A DNA stretch of 64,000 nt from Actinomycetota bacterium (GTDB lineage: Bacteria > Actinomycetota > Actinomycetes > Propionibacteriales > Propionibacteriaceae). A model generated the notes under the pieces. That model did not search any database. It worked only from the letters and a program-made list of their open reading frames with translations, and was not told the DNA's origin. A program made the position numbers and the translations under genes. How positions within the stretch are numbered: the stretch's first letter is position 1; each line of letters opens with the position of its first letter. Shown one piece after another: positions 26,201 through 34,506 of this stretch. The stretch covers positions 1 through 64,000 of the forward strand of contig JAIUOR010000033.1 in assembly GCA_020161795.1 (NCBI GenBank), in the 5' to 3' direction.

Positions 26201-26694
26201 AAGATGTCGCGCGCGTTGAGCACCTGCCCGATCAGGAAGAAGACCCCGTAGAAGAAGAGCTGCGGCATGGTGATGTAGCTCATCAGCAGCAGGTTCTGCC
26301 AGGCGTCCGCCATCTCCGGGGCGCGCCAGCTACTGGCGTAGAGGCTCATCACCCAGGGGACGGCCACCGTCAGCACCGCGGCGAGCACCGCCAGCGCGCA
26401 GAGGAAGGCCGTCATGATCCGGTCGACGAAGGCCTTCCCCTCGTCCTTGTCGTGCAGGACGGCGCGCACGATCTGCGGCACCAGGACGTTGTTCAGGGTG
26501 CCGCCGGCCAGCAGCATGTAGAGCGAGTTCGGCACCAGCATGGCGATCGCGAAGACGTCGGCCCGCAGCCCGATATTGCCCAGGGTGAAGGCGAGGAGCA
26601 TATTGCGCACCAGGCCCAGCACGCGCGAGACCATCGTCCCCGATGCCATCACCGCGGTGGCGTTGAGCAGGCGCCGCCCGCCGGTCTCAGTCAT
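23254..26694 (-). CDS. murJ: MurJ/MviN lipid II flippase fused to a pseudokinase and an extracellular domain
   Basis: A 1146-residue protein. Residues 1 to about 540 are a MurJ (MOP-type) flippase with about 14 transmembrane helices (VSRVLGLVRNML, NNVLVPQIVRA), which moves lipid II across the membrane. An acidic, proline-rich linker follows (about 545-625), then a cytoplasmic kinase-like domain (about 630-900). A single helix (about 955-975) and an exterior beta-sandwich-like domain (about 1000-1146) complete it. The kinase catalytic motif HRDLKP reads HRHLSP near residue 760 and DFG is absent, so it is a pseudokinase, as in M. tuberculosis MviN, where its phosphorylated form recruits FhaA. 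It overlaps the DUF6049 gene by eight bases. Confidence 0.92.
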   Translation of the reverse strand: MTETGGRRLLNATAVMASGTMVSRVLGLVRNMLLAFTLGNIGLRADVFAIAMLVPNSLYMLLAGGTLNNVLVPQIVRAVLHDKDEGKAFVDRIMTAFLCALAVLAAVLTVAVPWVMSLYASSWRAPEMADAWQNLLLMSYITMPQLFFYGVFFLIGQVLNARDIFGPMMWAPILNNLVSIGVLGIYIATWGTTAAAGSTFTTAQIWLLGGGSTLGIAAQTLVLLPYLKKAGFSYRPRFDLKGTGLGRTFHVAKWMVGYVALTSLAQVVVTNLASTATAGIDPVTGEAIPGAGLAAYQNAYLIWILPHSLLTISLATAMLPAASRAAVAGNLAGVTTEASRAIRLATTFLVPASLGLVVLADPIAQLIFGHGTGASDFHFVGWALMAFGIGLVPYTIQYLYLRAFYALDNTRTPFLLQIVISGANALLAVAFVLALDSPGTVAARLALSYSVAYFLGWWITHRALSARIPDLPGSETLRHLARLLLATLPAAALAYGINYAIWSIGGLLWQLVGLVAAGGAAVIAFFFTAKRLDIPEASELISVLRRRPATAETELVLPVEAEPEPEPVDEPWAPPEELLDAESPDVEADTAEPAPAPEPEPEQGPPTAVLDYPLPADDPIDPADEPTNLIDIGRRLAGRYRLAELLAERGGHQTWRAEDTVLTRPVLIHLLRPDDPRAGELLELARRAALATDSRFLRVLDVVPPSSGEHGAYIVYEYATGQTLQRLLAGGPLTGAETAWVVREVSDALVALHGNGLYHRHLSPATVLITASGNVKIIGLLVDDVLSDAPAPDTDGETADVLSLGRLLYAALVARWPGDDAHGLPAAPAQDGRLLLPSEVRSGVAHPVDVVVDRILSPLPRQHASRLRTAAEVTTELSLVLGPISSAGDLRLRLDRADADAPLVSAVAPPVPTPARPRVEVSESLPAESGWSAPADEETPAPFTPVPPPPPRPRRIGWWALLAVLAAVLIGWAVLRSGSEPAPAEPTEAAASPVAILQAADFDPRADGGSGQENPKEVSLAIDGDPATAWRTERYRKLPTFGGLKPGVGLVLDLGETAEVRQVRVRLQGGRTTLEARLPAEAAVTEAPMESEAEWRVVARTASGAGTTVLDFPAEKTRFVLVYLTELPPVEEGYFRGQVAEVELLG

Positions 26695-28669
26695 CGCCGG
26701 CTCCGGGGATGACGACGGTGGGCTCGTCCGCGGACTCCGCCGGCTGGTCGCTCCGCTTCGACTTGCGTCGGACCTGCCAGATCCGCAGTGCGGTGGCGCC
26801 CAGCACCACTGCCCCGGAGGCGATCACGATCACCCAGCCCACGAAGCCCAGCTCGGTCATCTCGATGGTGATCTGGGCGTTGGGCTCAACCTGCAGGCGG
26901 CGTCCGCTCTCGGTCGCCACCCAGGCCTGCGCGATGGCCACGCCGTTGGCGGTGGCCTCGGGCCGGATGGTGATGGTCTGGCTCTGCCCTGCGGGGACGG
27001 TGGTCACGTCGCTGTCGGGGATCCGGAGCCGCTGGGGGTTGTCGGTCTCCACCAGCACCTTCACCCGGATCGGCTCGCTGAGGTTGTTGGTGACGGTCAC
27101 CGGGAACTGGCTGGTGCGCGCCGACATCACGAAGCGCGGGCTGGCGTCGAGGTGGACGGCCTGCTCCAGCGCCTGCGGGCCGATCAGATCGTCGATCGCC
27201 TCGATCAGCGCGGCGTGAGCCTTGCCCTGTCCGATCCATGCCTGGGACACCGCCCGAGTGAGCAGGCCCGCGGCTTCGTCGGGAATGGTGGAGTCGGGGG
27301 AGAGCTGACGGTACGAGGCCACTGCCTGCTCCAGGTCTGCCACTGCCTCGAACTGCCATCGGCTGAACGTCTCGGGCGTGATCTCGGTGTCGAGCTCCGC
27401 GATGCCGCTGGTGGGCGCGGCGAGCAGGGCGTCCAGCCGCAGCGGCCGCTGCCAGGGGGCGGTGGCGGCGTGATCGGCGGCGACGTCCGCGGGCTCGCGG
27501 AGCAGGCGGAGCTCTCCCGCCGGGCCGGCCAGCACGGATTCGGCCAGGGCCAGTTGGCGACCGGCGAAGTCCTGCGCGGCGTGTGGCTGGCTCGCGGCCA
27601 GGATCACCTGTCCGCTCGCGGCGGATTGATGCGCGCCGGGGGTGACGACATTGGTCGCCAGCAGCGGCGTCTGCGGGCCTAGGTAGGACCCGACGGCCTG
27701 GGTGCTGACGCCGGCGGTGGGGATCGCGATCAGCGGCAGCCCGGCCAGGGCCGTCACCTGCTCGGTGGCGGTACGGGCGCGAGCCAGCACCTCCTCGTCC
27801 CCGGCCGCGGCCGCGCCGTTGAGATCGGGGTTGCCGAACAGGGTGCGCGCTCCGGCCGCCTGGTCGAGGGCCCGGAACCGCTGCAGCCAGGCGGTTGCGA
27901 TCGCCTGGCCGGTGCCGGCGTGCAGAGTGTCCCCGTCCTGCACCTGGTACCCGTTGGCCAGATCGCTGACCTCGTCGTACAGGGCCGGGTCGATCAGCCA
28001 GGATGCACCGGGCTCGGCCGCCGCGGTGAGCAGGGCGTCCAGCCGTCCGGTCAGCTCAGCTCGGAGATCCTCGTTGCGGAACAGCCCGGTGGCGAGCTTG
28101 GTGGGAGTGGCGGTGAGGACGACCAGGCGGGTGACCGGTATCGGGTCGCCCGGGAGGGTCAGGACGGTGCGGGCCTCGCCGACGCTGTCGAAGGCGGTGC
28201 TGCCGTCGGAGGTGCCCAGCGCCCAGGCCCCGATCGGGTACGCCTTCCCGGTCTGGTCGAAGCCGAGGTCGGCGAGGCTGGCGCGCAGGGTGAAGTCGGC
28301 GCTGGCTCCCGGGGCGAAGGCTTCGTCCTGCTCGGTGATCTTGACGTAGCCGCGCGGGAGGATCAGCCCTCGCGGAGCGGTGATGGCCGTCTGGTCGCGG
28401 AGGCCGGCGAGACTCTCCACCGGGTAGCGGGAGCGCCACATCGCCATCCGGATGCCGTAGACCACCGAGCCGGTCGGGTTGCTGACCCGTCCGGTGAGCG
28501 CGACCTCGGCCTCGGGGCCCTCCCCGGTGATCGTGATCGCGGTGAGCTCGACGCTGACCTGCGGCGCTGCCGTCGCCGGGGGGGCGGAGGCGATCAGCGT
28601 GGTGCCGGCGACCACGACGCCCGCGAGCCACGCAACTGCGCGCCGCAGCGTTCCCGGCCTCCGATTCAC
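26687..28669 (-). CDS. DUF6049 family secreted/membrane-anchored protein
   Basis: A 660-residue protein with a signal peptide (residues 1-34, ending SAPPATAAP), a large exterior part, and one C-terminal transmembrane helix (about 615-637) followed by a basic cytoplasmic tail. Length, topology and position directly before murJ match the actinobacterial DUF6049 family (Rv3909 in M. tuberculosis), whose function is unknown. An envelope role with MurJ is inferred from conserved neighbourhood. It is divergent from pcnA. Confidence 0.85.
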   Translation of the reverse strand: MNRRPGTLRRAVAWLAGVVVAGTTLIASAPPATAAPQVSVELTAITITGEGPEAEVALTGRVSNPTGSVVYGIRMAMWRSRYPVESLAGLRDQTAITAPRGLILPRGYVKITEQDEAFAPGASADFTLRASLADLGFDQTGKAYPIGAWALGTSDGSTAFDSVGEARTVLTLPGDPIPVTRLVVLTATPTKLATGLFRNEDLRAELTGRLDALLTAAAEPGASWLIDPALYDEVSDLANGYQVQDGDTLHAGTGQAIATAWLQRFRALDQAAGARTLFGNPDLNGAAAAGDEEVLARARTATEQVTALAGLPLIAIPTAGVSTQAVGSYLGPQTPLLATNVVTPGAHQSAASGQVILAASQPHAAQDFAGRQLALAESVLAGPAGELRLLREPADVAADHAATAPWQRPLRLDALLAAPTSGIAELDTEITPETFSRWQFEAVADLEQAVASYRQLSPDSTIPDEAAGLLTRAVSQAWIGQGKAHAALIEAIDDLIGPQALEQAVHLDASPRFVMSARTSQFPVTVTNNLSEPIRVKVLVETDNPQRLRIPDSDVTTVPAGQSQTITIRPEATANGVAIAQAWVATESGRRLQVEPNAQITIEMTELGFVGWVIVIASGAVVLGATALRIWQVRRKSKRSDQPAESADEPTVVIPGAGDD

Positions 28670-28755
28670 CGTTCCATCGTAGGGGGCGCGAGCCGGGCCT
28701 ACCGGCCAGGCTGGCCCGACCGGGCCGGTCGGGTTCGCCGGTAGACTGCGCTGTC

Positions 28756-30207
28756 GTGCCTGACCTGACTCCCGTCCAACGCGCTTCGCTCGATGCCGTG
28801 CGCGCGTCGAGCGTGTCGATGGACCGGTTGGCAGACGCCTTCGCCGCGGCCGGCTACGAGTTCTACCTGGTGGGCGGCTCGGTGCGCGACGCGCTGCGCG
28901 CCGAGATCGGCCAGGATCTGGACTTCACCACCTCCGCCCGTCCGGACGAGATCGAGGCCCTGGTGCGCACCCTCACCCGGACGGTGTGGGATGTCGGACG
29001 GGATTTCGGGACGATCGCCTGCCAGCTGACCGAACCGGACGGCTCCCGCCGGCTGGTGGAGATCACCACCTTCCGCGCCGACACCTACTCGGAGGATTCG
29101 CGCAAGCCCGAGGTCGTCTTCGGCGATCACCTGGGCGGCGATCTGATCCGGCGGGACTTCACCGTCAACGCGATGGCCCTCGACATGGCCACCGGCGGAC
29201 TGCTCGACCCGTTCGGCGGGCTGTCCGACCTGGGCGATCAGCTGATCCGGACGCCGGCCGCGCCCGAACTCTCCTTCTCCGACGATCCGCTGCGGATGAT
29301 GCGCGCGGCCCGGTTCACCTCGCAGTTGGGCTTCGTCTGCGTCCCCGAGGTGGTGGACGCGATGACGTCCATGGCGTCGCGGCTGGCGATCGTCTCGGCC
29401 GAGCGGATCCGCGACGAGCTGGTGAAGCTGTTGCTCACCGACGACCCGCGCCCCGGCCTGGATCTGCTGGTGCAGACCGGGATCGCCGAGATCGTGCTCC
29501 CGGAGCTGCCCGCTCTACAGATGGAGAGGGACGAGCACAATCGCCACAAGGACGTCTACCAGCATTCGCTGATCGTGCTCGCCCAGGCGATCGAGCTGGA
29601 GAAGCAGCGCGGCCACGAGCCGGACATCGTCAACCGGCTGGCCGCCCTGCTGCACGACATCGGCAAGCCCGCCACCCGGCGCTTCGAGCCCGGCGGCAAG
29701 GTCAGCTTCCACCACCACGACGTGGTGGGCGCCAAGCTGGCCCGCAAGAGGATGCAGACGCTGCACTTCTCCAACGAGCAGATCAAGGCGGTCGCCAAGC
29801 TGATCGAGCTGCACCTGCGGTTCCACGGCTACGGCGAGGGCAACTGGACGGATTCGGCTGTCCGCCGCTACGTCCGCGATGCCGGCGAGCAGTTGGAGCG
29901 ACTGCACATCCTCACCCGCTCGGACTGCACCACGCGCAACGTCCGCAAGGCGCAGCGGCTGCAGCGCGCCTACGAGGAGCTGGAGTGGCGCATCGAGGCG
30001 CTGGCCGAGCAGGAGGAGCTGGACGCCCTGCGTCCCGACCTGGACGGCCAGCAGATCATGGAGCTGCTCGGCATCGATCCCAGCCCGGTGGTCGGCGAGG
30101 CCTACCGGTTCCTGCTGGAGAAGCGCATCGAGGATGGCCCGCTGGGGGACGAAGGTGCCCGGGCGGCGCTGCTGGAGTGGTGGAAGCAACGGGAGGACAT
30201 TCAGTGA
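28756..30207 (+). CDS. pcnA: CCA tRNA nucleotidyltransferase / poly(A) polymerase family
   Basis: A 483-residue class II nucleotidyltransferase. GGSVRD is at residues 40-45 and the metal-binding pair Asp54/Asp56 in DLDFTTS. An HD phosphohydrolase domain follows, with LLHDIGKPATRR near residue 298 and the VVGAKLARKRM segment. It adds or repairs the 3' CCA of tRNA. The GTG start and divergent orientation to the DUF6049-murJ pair match the M. tuberculosis Rv3907c neighbourhood. Its stop overlaps the start of the following HAD gene. Confidence 0.94.
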   Translation: MPDLTPVQRASLDAVRASSVSMDRLADAFAAAGYEFYLVGGSVRDALRAEIGQDLDFTTSARPDEIEALVRTLTRTVWDVGRDFGTIACQLTEPDGSRRLVEITTFRADTYSEDSRKPEVVFGDHLGGDLIRRDFTVNAMALDMATGGLLDPFGGLSDLGDQLIRTPAAPELSFSDDPLRMMRAARFTSQLGFVCVPEVVDAMTSMASRLAIVSAERIRDELVKLLLTDDPRPGLDLLVQTGIAEIVLPELPALQMERDEHNRHKDVYQHSLIVLAQAIELEKQRGHEPDIVNRLAALLHDIGKPATRRFEPGGKVSFHHHDVVGAKLARKRMQTLHFSNEQIKAVAKLIELHLRFHGYGEGNWTDSAVRRYVRDAGEQLERLHILTRSDCTTRNVRKAQRLQRAYEELEWRIEALAEQEELDALRPDLDGQQIMELLGIDPSPVVGEAYRFLLEKRIEDGPLGDEGARAALLEWWKQREDIQ

Positions 30208-30875
30208 ACGCGTGGCCAGCGACCCTGGGAGGCCGGCCGTCGGCTGCGGTATTCGACTGCGACGGCCTGCTCGTCGACACCGAGACCAGTTGGGGCCGAG
30301 CCGAGGAGCGGCTCTTCGGCCGCCGTGGCGTGCCGTACGGCCCCGACGAGCGGGAGGCGTTGCTGGGCACCAGCGTGCCGAGCTCGGTGGTGTGGATGGC
30401 CGGCCGGTTCGATGAGGCCGGGAACGAGGCCGGGCTGCTCGCCGAGCTGCTGGAGGCCGCTCACGACCTCATCGGCAGGGAATCGGTCGCCCTGCCGGGC
30501 GCGGCCGAGTTGGTGGCGCGCCTGCGGGAGTACGGCGTCCCGATCGCAGTGGCGAGCAACTCGCCACGGCCTCTGGTCGATCTCGCGCTGGGCGTGGGCG
30601 GGCTCGGCGGCGCCTTCGATCTGATCGTGAGCGCCGACGACGTGTCGCATCCGAAGCCGGCACCCGATCCCTACCTGACAGCGTGCTCCGGGCTCGGCAT
30701 CGACCCGTCGGCGGCCGTCGCCTTCGAGGATTCCCCACCCGGCCTGGCCTCCGCCCGGGCCGCGGGCATGGCCACCGTCTGCGTCCCGAGCCGTCCGGGC
30801 GACTACAAGGCGGATTGGGTACTGCCCAGCCTGGCCGATCCGGCCCTGGGAGCCTGGGTGGCGTCCTGGGCCTGA
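30204..30875 (+). CDS. HAD superfamily phosphatase (beta-phosphoglucomutase-like)
   Basis: A 223-residue HAD hydrolase. The nucleophile motif FDCDGLLVDTE holds Asp18 and Asp20, the second motif is VASNSPR, and the metal-binding loop is FEDSPPGLASARAAGM. The cap domain type is that of the beta-phosphoglucomutase/phosphatase subgroup. It probably removes phosphate from a small sugar phosphate. A GTG start overlapping the pcnA stop, with GGGAGGA upstream, shows translational coupling. Confidence 0.88.
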   Translation: MNAWPATLGGRPSAAVFDCDGLLVDTETSWGRAEERLFGRRGVPYGPDEREALLGTSVPSSVVWMAGRFDEAGNEAGLLAELLEAAHDLIGRESVALPGAAELVARLREYGVPIAVASNSPRPLVDLALGVGGLGGAFDLIVSADDVSHPKPAPDPYLTACSGLGIDPSAAVAFEDSPPGLASARAAGMATVCVPSRPGDYKADWVLPSLADPALGAWVASWA

Positions 30876-30892
30876 TCCGGCCACGCCCACTT

Positions 30893-30924
30893 TAGTTAGC
30901 GAAGCTAATGAGCTAAGCTAACTA
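30893..30924. promoter_or_regulatory. MarR-type operator before the marR/MFS operon
   Basis: TAGTTAGC (30893-30900) and GCTAACTA (30917-30924) are perfect 8-bp inverted arms. A tighter palindrome TTAGC-GAA-GCTAA (30896-30908) is nested on the left side. The element ends three bases before the GTG start of the MarR gene, so the promoter must lie inside it and the mRNA is probably leaderless or nearly so. Autoregulation by the MarR protein is the natural reading. Confidence 0.7.
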
Positions 30925-30927
30925 TCC

Positions 30928-31347
30928 GTGACCATCGCTCTCGCCAAACTAGCCTCTGAACTGCGGATCGCCTGTCAGCAGGTGAGCCGCCGGGTCCGGT
31001 TCGAGCCCAGCGCGGAGGTACCCCCGCACCACGTCAGCGTGCTGTACAAGCTGCTGGACGGCCCGCTGACGCCGGGCGAGCTCGCCGAATTGGAGAAGGT
31101 GAGCGCCCCGAGCATGACTCGCACCGCCAACTGCCTGGTCGAGAGCGGCCTGATCGAGCGCACCGACCACCCGACCGACGGCCGGAGCAAGATGCTCAGC
31201 ATCACCGGCGAGGGACGCGCGGTGGTGAAGCGGGTCTCCCGCGCCCGGGACACCTGGATGTACGACAAGCTCAAGGGTCTGTCCGCAGACGAACTGGACG
31301 TGCTGCAGCAGGCGTCCGCGCTGCTGCGGGAGAAGGTGCTGGCGTGA
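30928..31347 (+). CDS. MarR family transcriptional regulator
   Basis: A 139-residue winged-helix repressor. The recognition region reads LAELEKVSAPSMTRTANCLVESGLIER, followed by the DPTDGRSKML-type wing (here DHPTDGRSKM). It starts with GTG right after a strong palindrome and is followed by an MFS exporter gene, the usual layout for a drug- or metabolite-responsive repressor that controls its own efflux pump. It has no OhrR-like N-terminal cysteine; the inducer is unknown. Confidence 0.9.
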   Translation: MTIALAKLASELRIACQQVSRRVRFEPSAEVPPHHVSVLYKLLDGPLTPGELAELEKVSAPSMTRTANCLVESGLIERTDHPTDGRSKMLSITGEGRAVVKRVSRARDTWMYDKLKGLSADELDVLQQASALLREKVLA

Positions 31348-31350
31348 GCG

Positions 31351-31401
31351 CCCCACGGAGTTCTTCTCCTCCGCTGCGCTCCCCCGAACAACTCCGCGGG
31401 G
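31351..31401. repeat. Intercistronic inverted repeat between marR and the MFS gene
   Basis: CCCCACGGAGTT (31351-31362) and AACTCCGCGGGG (31390-31401) are inverted copies matching at 11 of 12 positions with a 27-base loop. The hairpin would form in the mRNA just before the exporter start at 31409 and could tune termination or translation of the second gene. Confidence 0.6.
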
Positions 31402-31408
31402 ACCCCGC

Positions 31409-32692
31409 ATGACCGTCGCGACGGCCCAGCGGGTGCCGATGTTCGCCTCCTTCGGCGTCTACAACTACCGGCTGTTCTGGAGCGGCGGTTTCGTCTCCAA
31501 CGTCGGCACGTGGATGGCCCGGGTGGCGCAGGACTGGCTGGTGCTGACCATCCTGACCGACAACTCCTCGCTGGCCCTGGGCATCGTCACCGGCCTGCAG
31601 TTCCTGCCGACCGCCGTGCTGGCGCCGTGGGCCGGTTCGGTGGCCGACCGGTTCGACAAGCGGCGGGTCCTGCTCTTCACCCAGGCGGCCATGACACTGA
31701 CCGGTCTGGTGCTCGCGGGGCTGGTCTTCACCGGTCACGTCACCCTGTGGCAGGTGTATCTGCTGGCGACCCTGCAGGGCGTTGCCGCCGCCTTCGACGG
31801 CCCGGCCCGCCAGGCCTTCGCTCCCGAGATGGTGCCGCGGCAGCTGATCGCGAACTCGGTCGGGCTGAACACCACCTCCTTCCACGCCGCCCGGTTGATC
31901 GGCCCGGCGGTCGCCGGCCTGACGATCGCCTGGTGGGGCGTGTCGCTGGCGCTGCTGCTGAACGCGCTCAGTTTCGTGGCGGTGATCGTCGCGCTGCTGC
32001 TGATGCGTCCGGCCGAGCTGACGCCGGCTCCGCTGGCGCGCGCCAGAGGCGCGGTGCGCGAGGGGATCAGCTACATCCGGCAGCGCCCGGAGATCATGGT
32101 GGTGCTCTTCGTGGTGTTCATGCTGGGCACCTTCGGGCTGAACTTCCAGCTCACCAACTCGCTGATGGCGACCGCCGTGTTCAAGGTCGGGCCGGAGGAG
32201 TTCGGTCTGATGGGCTCGATCATGGCGATCGGGTCGCTGGCGGCGGGGCTGGTTGCCGCCCGGCGCACCAGCCTGCGACTGCGCCTGATACTGGGGGCGC
32301 TGGCGGGCTTCACGGTGGCGATCGGGTTGCTCGCCCTGGCTCCCGGCTACCTGAGCTACGTGGTGCTGCTCATGCCCACCGGTTTCCTGGCCCTGACCGT
32401 GATGACCGCGTCGAACGCGTCGGTTCAGCTGGCCGTCGAGCCGGAGATGCGCGGCCGGGTGATGGCGATCTATTCGGCGGTGTTCCTGGGCGGCACGCCG
32501 CTTGGCTCGCCGCTGCTGGGCTGGGCCGGCGAGGCCTGGGGGCCGCGCTGGACCCTTCTGATCGGTTCCGTCGCCTGTGGCCTGGCGGTGGTCGTGGCCG
32601 GTCTCTACCTGCTGCGCCGCAACAACTGGGAATGGCCGCGGCTGCGCACCCCAGACGACCCCGAACTGGAACTGGTCGAAGAACCCCGCTGA
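31409..32692 (+). CDS. MFS efflux transporter (EntS/MFS_3 type)
   Basis: A 427-residue major-facilitator transporter with 12 predicted helices. The N-terminal FASFGVYNYRLFWSGGFVSNVGTWM and the loop motif GSVADRFDKRRVLL are typical of the proton-driven exporter group related to EntS. It lies 61 bases after the MarR gene and is presumably repressed by it. The substrate is unknown; drugs or siderophore-like compounds are common in the group. Confidence 0.9.
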   Translation: MTVATAQRVPMFASFGVYNYRLFWSGGFVSNVGTWMARVAQDWLVLTILTDNSSLALGIVTGLQFLPTAVLAPWAGSVADRFDKRRVLLFTQAAMTLTGLVLAGLVFTGHVTLWQVYLLATLQGVAAAFDGPARQAFAPEMVPRQLIANSVGLNTTSFHAARLIGPAVAGLTIAWWGVSLALLLNALSFVAVIVALLLMRPAELTPAPLARARGAVREGISYIRQRPEIMVVLFVVFMLGTFGLNFQLTNSLMATAVFKVGPEEFGLMGSIMAIGSLAAGLVAARRTSLRLRLILGALAGFTVAIGLLALAPGYLSYVVLLMPTGFLALTVMTASNASVQLAVEPEMRGRVMAIYSAVFLGGTPLGSPLLGWAGEAWGPRWTLLIGSVACGLAVVVAGLYLLRRNNWEWPRLRTPDDPELELVEEPR

Positions 32693-32705
32693 CGCCGGCC
32701 CCGCT

Positions 32706-34409
32706 TCAGCTGAGCGGCGTCAGCGCCTCCAGCGACTCCCTGACCTGCTTGCGCAGCACCTTGCCGAGCATCGACTTCGGCAGCTCCGGCAACAGGTAGA
32801 ACTCGCGCGGCACCTTGTAGCCGGAGAGGCGCTCCTTGCAGAAGGCGCGTAGCTCGGCGGCGTCCAGGGATGCTCCGTCGTTGGGCAGGACGGCGGCCAC
32901 CACGCGCTCGCCGCCGCCGGCGGCGGGCAATCCGACCACGGCGACGTCCGCGATCCCCGGGTGCGCCTTCAGCGTCACCTCCACCTCCGACGGCGACACG
33001 TTGAAGCCACCGGTGATGATCAGCTCCTTGACCCGGTCGACGATCGTGGTGAAGCCGTCGGCATCCACCGTCACCACGTCGCCGGTGCGTAGCCAGCCGC
33101 CGGGCAGCAGGGTCTTCTCGGTCTCTGCCTCGTTGTTCCAGTAGCCGCCGAAGACCTGCGGGCCCTTGATCAGCAGTTCGCCGCGTTCGCCCTGGGCGAC
33201 CTCCCGGGTGGGGTCGTCCGGATCGACGACCCGCATCCAGGTGGACGGGAACGGGATCCCGATCGTCCCGGTGCGGCGGCTGGGGTGGAACGGGTTGCCC
33301 AGGCAGACCGGGGAGGCCTCGGTCATGCCGTAGCCCTCGACCAGCAGGCCACCGGAGACGCTCTCCCACAGCGCGACCGTGGCGTCCGGCAGGTTCATCG
33401 CGCCCGAGATGCAGTACTTGGCGGTGCTGAGGTCGACGCCCTTCTCGATCGCCTTCTTGGCGGTGGCCTCGTAGATCGGCGGCACCGCGCAGTAGACGGT
33501 CGGCGGGTTCTTGCGGGCGGCGTCGATCACCAGGTCGGCGTCGAAGGAGGGGAACAGCACCAGCCGGGCCTGCTTGAGGATGCCGTAGGTGAGGAACAGG
33601 GTCATGCCGAAGGCGTGGAACATCGGCAGGATCGCGTAGAACACTTCCTTGCGGTACTGCGCGCCGTACATCCAGGCCTCGCCCTGGAGGGCGTTGGAGT
33701 AGAGGTTGAAGTGGCTCAGCATCGCGCCCTTGGGCTGCCCGGTGGTTCCCGAGGTGTACTGGATCACCGCCAGGTCGTTCACTGAGGGACGCGGGTGGGC
33801 CGGATCGATCGCCGGCTCGGTCAGCAGTTCCTCCCAGCTCGTGGTACCCGGCGCGGGCTGGGTGAGTCGGTTCCGGGTCGCGCGCAGCGACGGGACGGGG
33901 AGCCTCAGCGCCAGCTGCTTCACCAGCGGGAACGCCTTCAGCAGGTTCACGGCGATGATGTGCTCGGGGGCGACGTCGGCCGGCAGGTCGCGCAGCCTCG
34001 CCACCGCGGCGTCCCAGGAGATGACCACCCGCGCCGCATGATCCTCGAACAGGCGGCGCAGCTCGCGGGCGGTGTAGAGCGGATTGTGCTCGACCACGAT
34101 CGCGCCCAGCCGGAGCACCGCGTAGAAGGCCACCACGTGCTGGGGGCAGTTGGGCAGGATCAGGGCCACCCGGTCTCCGGCCTTCACGCCGAGCCGGCGC
34201 AGCCCCTCGGCCGCGCGGGCGATCTGGTCGCCCAGCTCGGCGTAGCTGGTCGTCCGTCCGAAGAACTCGGTGGCGATGGCCTGGCCGCCCTCGGCGACCG
34301 ACCTCTCGCACAGCGCGACCAGCGACTCCGTGGGCAGCTGGATCTCGGCTGGGACTCCCGGCTGGTAGTGCCTGATCCAGGGAGCCTCGGGCTTGGCGTC
34401 ATTGCTCAT
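32706..34409 (-). CDS. fadD: Long-chain fatty acid-CoA ligase (FadD)
   Basis: A 567-residue AMP-forming acyl-CoA synthetase. The ATP-binding loop reads YTSGTTGQPKGAML, followed by GYGMTEASPVCLGNP and the C-terminal VDRVKELIITGGFNVSPSEVE hinge, all in normal order. Length and the IRHYQPGVPAEI-like N-terminus match classical FadD for fatty acid activation. It is convergent with the MFS gene (13-base gap) and divergent from tag. Confidence 0.92.
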   Translation of the reverse strand: MSNDAKPEAPWIRHYQPGVPAEIQLPTESLVALCERSVAEGGQAIATEFFGRTTSYAELGDQIARAAEGLRRLGVKAGDRVALILPNCPQHVVAFYAVLRLGAIVVEHNPLYTARELRRLFEDHAARVVISWDAAVARLRDLPADVAPEHIIAVNLLKAFPLVKQLALRLPVPSLRATRNRLTQPAPGTTSWEELLTEPAIDPAHPRPSVNDLAVIQYTSGTTGQPKGAMLSHFNLYSNALQGEAWMYGAQYRKEVFYAILPMFHAFGMTLFLTYGILKQARLVLFPSFDADLVIDAARKNPPTVYCAVPPIYEATAKKAIEKGVDLSTAKYCISGAMNLPDATVALWESVSGGLLVEGYGMTEASPVCLGNPFHPSRRTGTIGIPFPSTWMRVVDPDDPTREVAQGERGELLIKGPQVFGGYWNNEAETEKTLLPGGWLRTGDVVTVDADGFTTIVDRVKELIITGGFNVSPSEVEVTLKAHPGIADVAVVGLPAAGGGERVVAAVLPNDGASLDAAELRAFCKERLSGYKVPREFYLLPELPKSMLGKVLRKQVRESLEALTPLS

Positions 34410-34506
34410 GGCTCCATCCTGCCCATCGGAGGCGTGGCGCGCTGCCGAAACCTACGATTCCGTAGCCGTTCTCCGGGGATAGCATGATCGGCGAGAGGAG
34501 TGGGCG

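Noticed and set aside
24106-26712. 868-residue plus-strand open frame opposite murJ
   Set aside because: It lies fully antisense to a clear flippase gene and has the low-complexity Gly/Arg/Gln composition expected of the opposite strand of GC-rich coding DNA.
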